In this document: piece after piece, positions 25,801 through 37,137 of the stretch
Layout of the letters: the number at the start of each line of letters is the position of its first letter
Numbering within the stretch: position 1 is the stretch's first letter
Source of the DNA: Crambe crambe
Taxonomy: Eukaryota; Porifera; Demospongiae; Poecilosclerida; Crambeidae
Length of the DNA stretch: 64,000 bases
Direction: 5' to 3'
NCBI GenBank assembly: GCA_963924555.1
Contig: OZ004592.1
Location: 5,890,001-5,954,000 of the forward strand
Translations under genes and position numbers: made by a program
Notes under the pieces: generated by a model
What the model was told of the DNA's origin: nothing
Database searches by the model: none
Seen by the model: only the letters and a program-made list of their open reading frames with translations

Positions 25801-28800
25801 GGTCCTGTAGTTGAAGTAGTCGGCAAAATGAAAGCCGCTTGGCTTGAAAGCACCTTGACAACGTTGAATAATGCCTTGAAACCTATTCAGGCTGAGGGTT
25901 CCATGGAAGCTGATTCATCGGGAACTCCATGGCTGAAGGTTGAGCCTCTTGATGGCTCTGAAGAAATGAGCGACTGGCAAAAACAAGTAAAAGATGTTCT
26001 GAATGAGCATTTTTCAGATTATAGAGAGGAAGCTATACCTCTGCCTGACTACTGTCAAGCAGACATAATGAAATCCACTGAATTGTTAGATGACGTCACA
26101 GTTACATCTGCTGGCAGTTCATTAATCATAGGTGGTGGTAGTGCATCTGTGCAAGAAACAATCCTTAAAACTAAAGACATGATAAGTGACTTTGAAGTCA
26201 GTACAGAAGAGAAAACTTACCCCAGAAAACACATAAATTATCTGAAGAAATTCTGTAAGCACGTACTAGATTCCATTCCTGACTACACTTTGGATCCAGA
26301 TTTGAAAGTGATAGTGGTTTCTGGCAACAAGAAAGTGAGAGAATGTTTTTGGTCGAAAGTTCAATCAGAGATTAGTAATATCCAAGAGAAGTCTATAACA
26401 GTCCAACATGAACACTTTAAGTTGCTGTCATCAAGTCGAGGGAAAGAGAGAATTGAAGAGATGATTGGCATGAAAGCTATCATGTTTGAGCTGGAAAGTA
26501 ATCCTCCTGACTACACCCTGTGTTTTCTTAGTCCACCACATGTTGATAAGGAAACACTAAAAAGGATAAGAGATAAATTTAAAACTTTACTTATATCCGG
26601 GTCATTCTCTATCAGCTATGAAAAGCTAAGGTTGTGTAGTGATAAAAAGTGGAGAGAACTCGTTGAAAAAATACAGAAAAATAACTTTGTTTTGGTTACA
26701 GTTGAAGATTCATCTAAAACAATCATTGTAACTGGTGAACCAATTCATATGAATGATGTGATTGACAAGATTGAAAATTTCCTATCAGAGCATACGAGTG
26801 TTGAAGAACGACTGAACATTGATTTCCACAAATGGAGTGTTATGAAGAACAACTTCAAGGATGAGCTTGATAAAATCAAGCATGCTATGGGAAAGCGTGT
26901 TAAAGTTACATGGCCTGAATCAAAGTTGCAAACTAGTGTTTATATTGTTATTCGAGGTGATCCAAACAAAGTAGATGATGTTAAACTCAAATTGGAGGCA
27001 TTGCAAAGTGAGGTATGTTCGAAAGAAGAGAAACTCTGCAATATTCCAGCTGCCATAAAAGTAGTTGAGAGCATGGAGGACAGGATTCGAGTGCTTGAAG
27101 GCCAGTATGGAGCATGTATCGATGTTTCTTTAACGTGTGATGACAGATCCGCTTCTTCTTCACAAAGTTCTTCTGTGGCTCCATTGAAACTGTGTAGTGC
27201 CACTTGTCCCAATGAAGTTCGCCTTTCAGTCTATGCCGGAGACTTTACCAAGCATAATCACGTTGACTCTATCATCACCTTTATACCCCCGAATCCCACA
27301 TATCAGGAGGAAATCATTAAAGCTCTATTTTCAGCTGGAGGTCCTCCCTTTCAAGATGACTTCAAAAGAAAGATTGGTCAGTTTATCCATCAAAGTCCTG
27401 GAGAGATATTCAAATCTTTCCATGGTCACCTGCAGTGTAATGAGCTTTTTCATTGTTTCCTGCACCCCTGGGTAAATGGGTCGTCTAATGAAGAATTCTA
27501 CCTCGAAGAGTGCCTAAACAAAGCACTCCACAGCACTAGACGCTGTAACACAATCCTTTTCACTCCGAGTTCTCTCAAATATCCTGCTGATGTCTTTGTT
27601 AAAAATATAATATCTTCGCTCTGTAGCAACTCGTCGATCTCTTCCGACATGACAGTGGCTGTGTACGTGAATGATATTTCACAGGCCCAAGAATTTGAGT
27701 GCCAACTTAAGCAGAATGACTGCCGCATAATAACCCCAGTGTCTACTCAGCTGACATTGCCAGTCAATTCATCAGCTCATCAAGTTCATCAGGTAGCAAG
27801 GTCAATTTCAAGTCCCATCAGCTCCTATATCACACTTTTAAGAGGAAGTCTTCTCGAACAACAGGTACTAGTATCTATTAGCTTCGTCATTTTTACAAAC
27901 ATAACCTTATATTTATATAATATGAACAGGCTGAAGTTTATGTCAATTCCACAAATTCAAATCTTGACCTGAAGACAGGAACCCTTTCCAATATTCTCCT
28001 GAAAACTTGTGGAGATGAGTTGCAGAAGAAGTGTTCTGAATATGCTCCTCTGAAGACAGGAGATGTAGCTGTGACTGAAGCAAAGAATCTGAAGTGTGAT
28101 TTCATCTATCATGTTGCTCTCCCTGATTTCAAGTCTGATCATAATGCTTCAAGGGTAAGTAGAATGAAGGAGTACATTGCTATTAATAACAGTAATGATA
28201 AATTTCGTAGAAATTCAGGACTACTGTACAAATGATTCTACGAACAGCGAAGGAAAAGGGTGCTAAATCTCTGGCCATTCCCTCACTTGGAGTTGGGAAC
28301 CTCAACTATCCAGCTCAAGTTTCTGCCAAAATTCTCTTTGAAGAAATCATAACATTTCATGCACGGAATCCTGGATCCGACGTTAAGTACTACTTGGTGG
28401 TGTATGAAAAGAATATTCATCAAGAATTCAGCAAGGAATATGCTCAAAAGATGAACAGTGCACCTCCTCCACGAAAGGTAATTTTATCTTATAGCTTCTA
28501 CTCTACAAAATTTGATTAATTTTGTTTAATAGAGTCTCATCAAATCTAAAAAAAGTGGTGGCAGTACTAAATTGAGTGTTGAAAAATCAGATATTTCTGA
28601 CGAAGATGTAGACATTGTTGTAAATACGACCACTGAAAATATGAAGCTCGATGAGAATGCAGTGTCAAAGGCAGTATTGAAGAAGGCAGGACCTATGCTG
28701 CAGAGTGCTTGTGATCAACTGGTCAGTAGTGGACTCAAGCTGGATCATGGTGAAATTGTCACCACTAAATCCTATGGCAGCCTCCAATGCAAGAAGATTA

Positions 28801-30594
28801 TACACGCTCACTTACCGCCTCTCAGTGCAACTTCAAAAGCAGGTATTGATCATTTTTCTCTTATTGTGGATATTGTCAAGAAATGCTTGGCTAAAGCTGA
28901 GAGTGAAGGAATGGAATCGATTTCATTTCCAGCATTTGGATTTGGCCAGGGTGGATACTCTGTCAGTCAAGTGGCAACACCCATGCTCACTGCATTTCGA
29001 GATTTCGGGCGATCCAATCCTAAGTCAGTTCGTACTATTAGAATTGTAATATTCGACTCTGCCTTGCATAAGGAATTTTTGGATTTTTTTGTCAACTTTT
29101 TTAAAGTCGATATGGCAGCTCCCCGTAAGTTGATACATAATCTTACGTCCAAATTGAGCAAAAGTGGTTCCAGTGACAATTCTGTGGAGTTACAAGATGG
29201 TGTGGATGCCACTACTACTGCTGTGGCACCTCCTAGAAGATATGATGAACCAATTAGCAATCCTCTGGTTTCGTTCAAAATATATGCCTCCTCAGATGGA
29301 AAATGTGATGAAATAGCAAGTCAACTGAAACAAGTGATCAAAGATAACTGCAAAACCGAGGAAATTAACGATCCAATCATAGCTAACCTGATCGATGATG
29401 ATATAGCAGACATTAAAGGAATAGGAAGTCAACATCAAGTGCAAGTTAATGTGATGGCTGCTATAAACCAGATACAAGTGCTTGGAGAAAAGAGTGATGT
29501 TGCACTTGCAGTGAAGGATATTACAATAATTATTACTGACATCAAAAAGGCTGAAAGTGAACTGAAATCTTATCAGTGGCAAACAGAAAGTGATAGTGAA
29601 ATCGAGCCTTACTCTGATGCAAACGGTTTCAAATTGGAGAGAGCTCACATGAAGAAACTTTCTGCACTTGAGATGATTATTGATGGCATTGAATTGGTCA
29701 TTGATCTTGACAGAATGGAGGAGAGGAGCAAAGAAACAGGCGATGTGAGAAAAGTGGCACGAGTTCCCAAGAATCCAAACAGTGGGTTATCATAGGTGCA
29801 TAGAGTAATTTGAATATGATTTCCTTCCCATTGCAGTTAAACTACCTGACACTTGGGAACCTCAACCACAGGAAGCAGGTGGTAAACCTGAAACTATGCA
29901 CATGTTTGAAGTTGCATCAGGTTCAGCAGAATTCCAAGAAGCTTTGAAGAGATTCCACGACACCATTGGTTCAACCACAGTGCAAGTTGTTAAACTTGAG
30001 AGAATCCAGAATCCTAATGAGTATCGCAGGCATAGTACCCTATTTGAGACAATTTCTCGAAAACACCACAATAAGAAGATCGAAGTGAAGCAGTTGTTTC
30101 ATGGGTGTAAGGAAGACAGCGTCAAACCAATAGCCACTCAAGGATTCAACAGGAACTTTGCTGCTGATGCAAATGGTAAATTTTATGCCTTGCTACAACT
30201 ATTCAGAAGTAGTGCATGTTGTCTCGAGGACTTGATTTGCCAAGTTGCAAACTCTTTGTTTTATCACATTGTATTTATTTCTTACACTGTAGCGGCCTAT
30301 TATGGACGAGGTGTGTACTTTGCTCTCAACTCCAGCTACTCTGCCCACCCTAATTACTCAAAGCCCAACAAGGATGGCCATCAGTTTATGTTCATCAGTA
30401 GAGTCATCATTGGTGAGTATACTGTCGGCAACAAGACTATGAAAGTGGCCCCTGCCCTCCAAGAAGGCTCTCTCGAGGTGTTTGATACTTTGGTCGAGAA
30501 GAAGGACAACCCGACAATTTTTGTGGCCATGACAGATGCACAAGCTTATCCCGAATACCTCATCACTTTCAAGATTAATAAAGGCAAAAGTTAA
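22834..30594 (+). CDS. PARP14-like mono-ADP-ribosyltransferase with macrodomains
   Basis: Predicted macro-PARP: transfers single ADP-ribose units and binds ADP-ribosylated targets. Exons: 22834-23056, 23103-23345, 23664-23912, 24335-24808, 25014-25256, 25329-25556, 25613-27864, 27930-28154, 28211-28477, 28533-29781, 29837-30175, 30293-30594; they sum exactly to 2098 codons. Residues ~1-550 hold RRM-like units (LAVRGLPRTKIPVEKMENAL, then GYLTFEDPK) and a serine-rich linker. The middle (~550-1080) resembles the KH-like array of PARP14. A degenerate macrodomain (~1085-1255) precedes two clearer ones (PSLGVGNLNYP; PAFGFGQGGYS). A WWE-like stretch (YQWQTESDSEIEPYSDANGF) leads to the ART domain: LFHGC (His), YYGRGVYFA (Tyr), and NPTIFVAM with Ile in the third triad place. 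That H-Y-I set predicts mono- rather than poly-ADP-ribosylation. The C-terminus AYPEYLITF matches PARP14/15. Confidence 0.9.
23360..23520. repeat. G-rich minisatellite and 22-base G run in the PARP intron
   Basis: About seven copies of a 20-23 bp unit built on GTCACTGGGTGTATGTGG, ending in an uninterrupted G run near 23487-23515, sit in the intron 23346-23663. The coding (non-template) strand is the G-rich one. Confidence 0.85.
24085..24265. other. G/C-homopolymer-rich intron segment
   Basis: The intron between PARP exons 23664-23912 and 24335-24808 carries several G runs of 7-10 bases (around 24092, 24213 and 24244) and CCCCTCC tracts. I see no coding content. Confidence 0.6.
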
Positions 30595-30751
30595 AAACAC
30601 TTATTCTAGCTATAGCAGTACTGATGTACTATAGAGTTTTGATAGTGTGTAGATTCAATAATTTTCAGAATGCTGTTTATAACAATTAGAGTAACAAATG
30701 TTTACAGAAAATGTACCACTATTGTAGGATGATCAATGGCTACTTATGTTG

Positions 30752-33700
30752 TCATGGATAATTTGGTATTACTATGAAGCGTACAGTTGGTCCATCATCA
30801 GTCTTGAAAGCATCGGCTATTTCACGGGCAGCTTCATGATAGGATTTCCCTCTTATCCGTGTCTTATTCACTTGTACAATTTCAAATCCGGGCTACAATT
30901 AATACAATGAGTAACCCCCTTAATTATAAGTTATAAATTCTTACCTTTATGAATCCATCTCTATCAACAGCTCCTCCTGGTCTCACATCTTTTACAAGTA
31001 CGTAATTATCTGGTGTTGTTTTTATTGCCAGTCCTATATACATATTCATGGTCACAAAATAATTTGATATCCCTAGAATCATAGACCCGTTCAGCCTTTG
31101 TTCTTACCTATAAAAGGTGCATCTTTCTTAACCTCTACAACTGCTGAGTTTCCATGTCGTCTTGAGTTCAAATTTGGACTATTCTGGGCTTGAAGAAGTT
31201 GTTCTTTTAAATTCCTTTGTCCGTATCTGTTAGACAATGTGCCTTCACTATCGTCACTGTCATACCAAGTAAGGTTGGTTTCCTTGGTCTGGACTTTGTA
31301 CAGTTCTGGTGCACTGTAACTATGAATAGAGAGACACTTGCTCACTTTTTTGGGATAATAGGAAGTTTGTACAGTACAAAGTTCTTTGTGAGGTAAATTT
31401 TCGTGGTTTTGGAAAATTAGAACACTAATAGTTTATTGTATTTCATTTGTATAGTAAACTACATATAGACGATTTTAATGAAATTCATAGCTAATCTGTA
31501 ATAGTGGACTACGTTTTGTAATAGTGGGCTAAGTGCTTGAAATAGTGCTCCGTGTAATTGACCTTCGTTACATGCAGGAATAACCACTAACTACTAGCTA
31601 CGAAAATAACAACCAACTAAGTACTAGCTACAAGAAAACTACTAGCTAGCTATGCCTGGCCTTATTCCTTCTTCTTCCCAGAAATAGTCATTTTTTGATG
31701 GGCTAAGTTAGAAGAAGAGCTACTACTTTGGCTATTATGAACAGCGTACTATTAGCATGTGATAGCATGGTTAGCTGTGGTATTTGGGATTAATAGCACT
31801 TATAATGCAGTATATAGCACTCGGCTTCGCCTCCGCTATTACCCCTGCATTACTCGTGCTATTAATCCCAAATACCACAGCTAACCATGCTATTACATAT
31901 ACAAATTTAATTTTTCAAAACCACAAAATTTTTACCATGAGAATTTCATCCACACAAAAAAATTCCCACACCTTATTGCCTGAGTAGTTCCATCAAAAGA
32001 TTTAGCTCGTTTGCTGGTATCAGGTGTCCGCTCATCTCCATTGCCATTGGAGTGTCTAGCTTGGCCATTCTGTCCTAAATAGAATAGTATTAACTAGCCA
32101 TAAAAATTTTTTAGCTCATGTTCACTTACGTTGCATTCCTGTCAGTACTACGCCATTCTCTTCATCAGATTCTACATCATTCAGTGTGTGTATTCACAGT
32201 AATATAATTGTTATAATTATGTCTCCAACCTTCCATCTCCATGTCATAGTTGAATATATCAGAGCCTGAATCAGAGTCTGAGAACCTCTCCTGAAGTGCC
32301 TTTACTTCGTGAGGAGAGATCATTTCATCAAACTTGACGATATCTGGTGGCTTGACGACAGACCTGTTCACAAAGAGCCAAATCAAGAGAGCAGCTAGCT
32401 ATAGCTAGCTATGTAGCTATGATCCATGCTGATACCTGACATCTCTCAAAAGTTCTATTTTTTCAGGTGTGTTGAAGATAGAGATGAGACAGTCCACAAA
32501 TTGTCTTATATTTCCACTGTCTTCATACTGTAGGGTATGATAGCATAATCCATTATCTAGTGTATTCATGTGAGATAGTATTGAGGCAGTCTATGAATAG
32601 TTAATTATGCACAGCACATTTTAACTTGCACATGCAGCACACATGACTATGCAGTTTACCTGCACTAAATCTTCCTTGAGGATCTCTGCATCCTCCTCAC
32701 TCAAGACTCGTCTGGCTTTATCGAATAGCAACTGCTCGGCCTGACTAGTCATGGAAGCCAGCATCACCTGTGTTCCAATTCCCTTCTCAAAAAATTTTGA
32801 TTTGACATGTAGAGGACCTGCTTCCGGACTGGAGATTGGACTTGAGACAGAAGCCCTGGCTTCGTGTGTGGCGAGGGGAGACACCACCATTTGTTTTCTT
32901 TTGCCATTAGTTTGAGATCTTTGTGAGAATTGGAGGGACCCAGGACCTAACATATGAAATCATGCATTAAATTAACATTATAATTATTCAAGCTGATTCA
33001 CACTGACTCCCAATCATGGCATAAAAGATGAAGCTAACCAGAGTTTCCACACTTCACTCACCAAATGAATTCGATCGTGCTTTCTTTGGGGAATCAACTG
33101 TGTCTCGTCCTCTTGATTGTGAGGAAGCTGACTTCCGTCGGTCACTCTCGGAACGCTTCAAACTGCTTAAGCCCGATTTGCTCCACAACTTGTCTGACGG
33201 CCCATCTGGCTCATCCGGTTCTTCCTCCTCTGTGATGGTGGCACTGGAAGGTCTCTTGGAGCCCTTGACAGGAAGCGAGATGGATTTGAAGAACTCTGCT
33301 GTCTTCCGTCTTGTGATGGGACTTTGTTCCATTACAACTGTAAGATAAAAGATCATAATTTTAAGGTTGCACAGGCATCAAACTACCTCCAGATTCTTCC
33401 TCTTTTGGAAGAGATGGAATAATACCCAGAGACTGAATGGATAACATAGCACAAGTTGAAAATCATACAGCTCAATGATTGCTTGCTCAAATATCTACCT
33501 TTATGGTCATGATTAATGTATCGTATGACCGTAGGATGTGCACAGCTTCAAAATGAAGAATTGAGAGAAAGCTGTGTCCATTGATGTCTAGGATTTGGTC
33601 GCCAACCTTTAACCCTGCCTCTTCAGAAGGAGAACCGGAGTCAACCCTGTACAGAAAGTAGTATATTTTCAATCTCTAACCAATGCGATTACTGCCAGAC

Positions 33701-34840
33701 TATATAAACTTAAAAGTATGCAAATTAACTAGCTAGCTGATTCTATGGATTGCTCACACAGATATGTAGATGCCTAGTCCATATTCATTGCCTCCTCTGA
33801 TGCTGAAGCCTAGAGGTCGCTTCTTGCTGGAATATAGCACTATCTTGTGCTTGTCAGGTGATGAGAGCAGTCGGTCTGGAGAACGCTCCTCCCTTGAAAT
33901 AGAGTGCTGCATTTTTTAAAAAAATAATAGTATGCAAATTAATTAGCTGAAGTTCTTCAACTGCTTTCTGCTATAATAGCACGAATGTTGTAGCAAGCCA
34001 AACTTTCAACTTTACATATTCATAAGCCTTAATAGCTTGTTTTTCCATCTCAAAGACAGCCTGATATGAAAGACTCACTCTGCTTTTTCTATAGCTTGGC
34101 TCCTGAATTGCTTCATCAACTTCTTTACCATGTGTATCAATCCTGCAGTACATTCCAACAGTATTATGATATTGTTAGCAACTTGTTGTAAGGAAATTGC
34201 ATTACCAAACAAAGCTGTTTCTGTTCATAGTTTGTCCCGGAACTTTGCCCGTATTTTTCACCTCAATCTTGAGATTATCGTGTGATTTAAGTACCAGCAC
34301 TGCTGAACTATGCGATACCCTCTCGAAATCAATCCCATTCACCTTCACTATCTTATCTCCAACCTGAAGCCCAGCTTTCTCTGCCATAGAAAGAGACTCC
34401 ACATGGGAGACGTAGATCCCCAAGTCATGTTCTTGCCCTCCACGGATGCTGAATCCCAAAGGAGTTCCTCTACTTCTCTGCAAGTTAACAACTCGTATGA
34501 GCTTCTTTTCAATGGAATCTCCATTTGTTCCTTCTTTGAAACCAGGAAGAGGCTCTGGCTTGATGGGATGTGCCATTCTGTTATATGGAGCCAAATGATC
34601 GAAACGTCTTTTCTCATGTTTTGGGATGAGATCTCTAATGTAAGGAAGCAGATCCAGCTTTTCTGGTGTATCCAGGCATGAATTGAGTGCCAGCATGAGT
34701 TTTGCTACACTCTTGTAGGTATTATACTCTTTCATTGCATAGAAGAGATAATCTTTATCTTCTGGAGTGAGCAACTTCTCTATTGCTCTTTGGAATTCTT
34801 TGAATTTTACAGCCTTCTCTATCTCTTTTCTCGCCGCCAT
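30752..34840 (-). CDS. WHRN: Whirlin-like scaffold (HHD + 3 PDZ)
   Basis: A multi-PDZ scaffold; in vertebrates whirlin organises actin-based stereocilia and Usher complexes. Exons run from 34206-34840 down through about 34018-34142, 33763-33899, 33503-33646, 33387-33433, 33057-33341, 32661-32948, 32436-32530, 32232-32363, 31091-31320 and 30958-31033 to 30752-30892. Order: harmonin-homology domain (residues ~10-95), PDZ1 (GTPLGFSIRGGQEHDLGIYV), PDZ2 (RPLGFSIRGGNEYGLGIYIS, then VGDQILDINGHSFLSILHFE), a basic/serine linker, a second HHD (QAEQLLFDKARRVLSEEDAE), an acidic linker, and a C-terminal PDZ3 (PFIGLAIKT, then GKSYHEAAREIADAFKT). The second HHD before PDZ3 and the residues after PDZ1 (GKVPGQT) favour whirlin over harmonin. 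Middle exon borders are approximate. Tail to tail with the PARP gene (157 bp). Confidence 0.87.
31382..31955. mobile_element. Fold-back element (nested inverted repeats) in a whirlin intron
   Basis: An outer inverted repeat pairs about 31385-31412 (GGTAAATTTTCGTGGTTTTG) with about 31912-31940 in reverse complement. Inside, a 40-bp arm at 31760-31799 (GCATGGTTAGCTGTGGTATT core) pairs with 31856-31895 at about 39 of 40 bases. The loop holds a smaller hairpin around CTCGGCTTCGCC. There is no transposase frame, so it would be a non-autonomous MITE-like element. Confidence 0.75.
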
Positions 34841-35066
34841 GCTGCAGTTTATAGAAGTGTAGCTCTATCTGTGACGTAAATCGCTGACTATGCAATTCGG
34901 TCTTACCTTGCCAAAGCTTCTCCTGAACTTGCACAAACTCGTAAAGCTCTACGCTAAAGAGAGGGGCGTGTCTAGTTTGGTTGTAAGAGGGGAGTGGCTG
35001 GTCTGACTTCAGCACTTACGCATGACGTCATTGATAAAAAAAGGTGGGGCTACATTTAGGGACAAC
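34841..35066. promoter_or_regulatory. Divergent promoter WHRN / C45 hydrolase with CRE-like sites
   Basis: 226 bp separate the two start codons. A perfect palindromic CRE, TGACGTCA, is at 35023-35030 and a near-CRE, TGACGTAA, at 34872-34879, one near each start codon. Binding by CREB/ATF factors is inference. Confidence 0.6.
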
Positions 35067-37069
35067 ATGGTGATTTTAGAGGTCCTTTTCATTCTCAGCG
35101 CTTTGACTGCTTCAAGCCTAGCAGCTGAATGTCATGGCAAGGTATCATATCATTATAGAGTAAAACCCTGCTAATTATGGCTAGCTTTATTGTAGCCTGA
35201 CCCCAATGCAAAGCCCAACATGAACCCGGTTCAGTCAGCACCTCCTGTGTTGGTTGACTCTTCAAAGAATGGGAAGCTCTATCGAGTAGGAGAAGGAGAT
35301 GATGCCATAGATATCCTTCATGTTTGGGGTAAGAGAACCACATGAATGCTACAGTCACTACAACCACTCCTATTGTATCTAGCTATTAATGAAGTATATA
35401 AAACTGTACAGGAACACCATATGAAATGGGCTATGCTCATGGAGAGTTATTGAATGAAAAAGCAAACAATATGCTAAATGACGTCTGGAAATACTTGGAA
35501 GAACAAGTGGTTAGTAAATGAGCCATGTTTCATTCATAGCTAGCCACATTCTTTCTCACTTTATGTACAGATCGAAGCCATCAATGGAACAGTTAGTTTC
35601 TTTCCCGATTGGTTTCTGACAGATGTGGCAAACTTAGGGTAAGCTTATTGCAGCTGCAATCATCGAACAGCACAATAATCAGGGCTAACATTGTGTGTGT
35701 GTCAGATTGGATGGGGCTCTTGATCTGGAGTACGATGTGACTAACAGATACACAGGAAAGTATTTTGAAGAGGAGATTAAGGGTCTGGCTGATGCATCAG
35801 GTTGCAGTGAGAAACTTATCCGACGTATACACATGATTGGAGAGCTAACGTTAGTGAAACAAAAAATGAAATCACATAAGGTTAGAATAGTCTTTCTCAA
35901 ATCCAGTAAAGGTCAGTGCTCCATGTTTGGAGCCAATGCCACAGCCACTCCAGAAGGACATCTCTTACAACTCAGAGCTCTGGACTGGGATGTTGATGGC
36001 AAGAAAAAGACTCACTTTATTAAAGCTAGCTATTACAAAAAATTTACATGCAGGGCCATTCAAGAACTACCCTCAAATTACTGTGTATCATCCAAACTCA
36101 GGCAATGGCCATGCCTTTGCTAACATTGGATGGACTGGATGGTTGGGCTCTATCACTGGTAAATATAAATGGTAGCCTAAAATTGGTTTTTTTTCCATGA
36201 TATTTTTCTAAGGAATCTCATCTCAGAAGATATCGATATCTGAAATTGGCGTTTCCTTCCCGGATGAATCATTTGGTAAAGAATCAAGATTTGGAGTGCC
36301 GTTCACAGTAATTCAATACAGATTGCAGTATTAACAACTGAATTAGCACTACCTTTATAGTATCTTCTGAGGGACATACTACAGTTTGATAACAGTTTAC
36401 AGGAGGCCATGCATAGAATCTCAACAGCTCATCGTACTTGTGACCTGATCCTTGGAGTTGGTGATGGAAAGGTAAGAATACTTGAAGTACAACACACAGA
36501 CACAGAATGACATCATTAACTTTATGAAGCCCTGGGAGTACATAATCCTATTCCAATCATGATAGAGAAATGAATTTCGTGGTGTTGAATATTCTGCATC
36601 AGTGGCTGATTTCTTCACATACAATAACCTCAGACCTACTGAAAACTGGCACCCTAAAATTCAAGACATTGTCTATTGGGGTATGTGTGAATATACCCTT
36701 GGGTATTGGTACAAAAGAGATTGGCCTTTTATGTTACAGGAATGGACTGGCTGTGTCCTGGGTACAACCAAGTGCTCGCAAAGCAGCTCACAGCTTTTCA
36801 CGGGAACCTCACAGCCAAACTAACCATCTCTAATATCGTCCCCATCGTACAGACAGGTGACCTGCACATTGCTGTCTATGATCACCAAAGTGAACTACTG
36901 TACGTGGCCAATGCCAGAGGGGATAAGGAAACAGGTCCCGATATGGCATACGACAGGTAAGGCCTATGGTAGGCTGAACAGTTCCAGTAATAAAAAACAA
37001 CTCATTTTTAGGGCATTTATTGAGCTTGATATGAAAGAAATATTTGCAGTTGAGCGTCCTATTCTATAG
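35067..37069 (+). CDS. Secreted C45-like Ntn hydrolase
   Basis: Looks like the acyl-CoA:6-APA acyltransferase/C45 Ntn-hydrolase family that includes Dictyostelium dcd1-type secreted proteins; these self-cleave to expose a catalytic Cys and cut amide bonds. Exons are 35067-35141, 35196-35328, from 35412, from 35571, from about 35705 and further short exons to 37069. The N-terminus is a signal peptide (MVILEVLFILSALTASSLAA). Then GTPYEMGYAHGELL, the nucleophile region KGQCSMFGANATATPEGHLL with Cys as candidate Ntn residue, RALDWD, and NIGWTGWLGSITG. Potential N-glycosylation sites are present (NGT, NAT, NLT). One intron apparently uses a GC donor (after DWDVD). The substrate cannot be told; acid ceramidase/NAAA relatives and phospholipase-B-like proteins are alternatives. 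Confidence 0.75.
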
Positions 37070-37137
37070 AAGCTTGCTGTTCAAGAGACATTGTCCGTAA
37101 TCTGTGTGACAAAAATATTAATTCTTTATTATATTAT

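Noticed and set aside
34206-34840. Harmonin (USH1C) instead of whirlin
   Set aside because: Harmonin has one HHD and a coiled coil between PDZ2 and PDZ3; this gene has a second HHD before PDZ3 as whirlin does.
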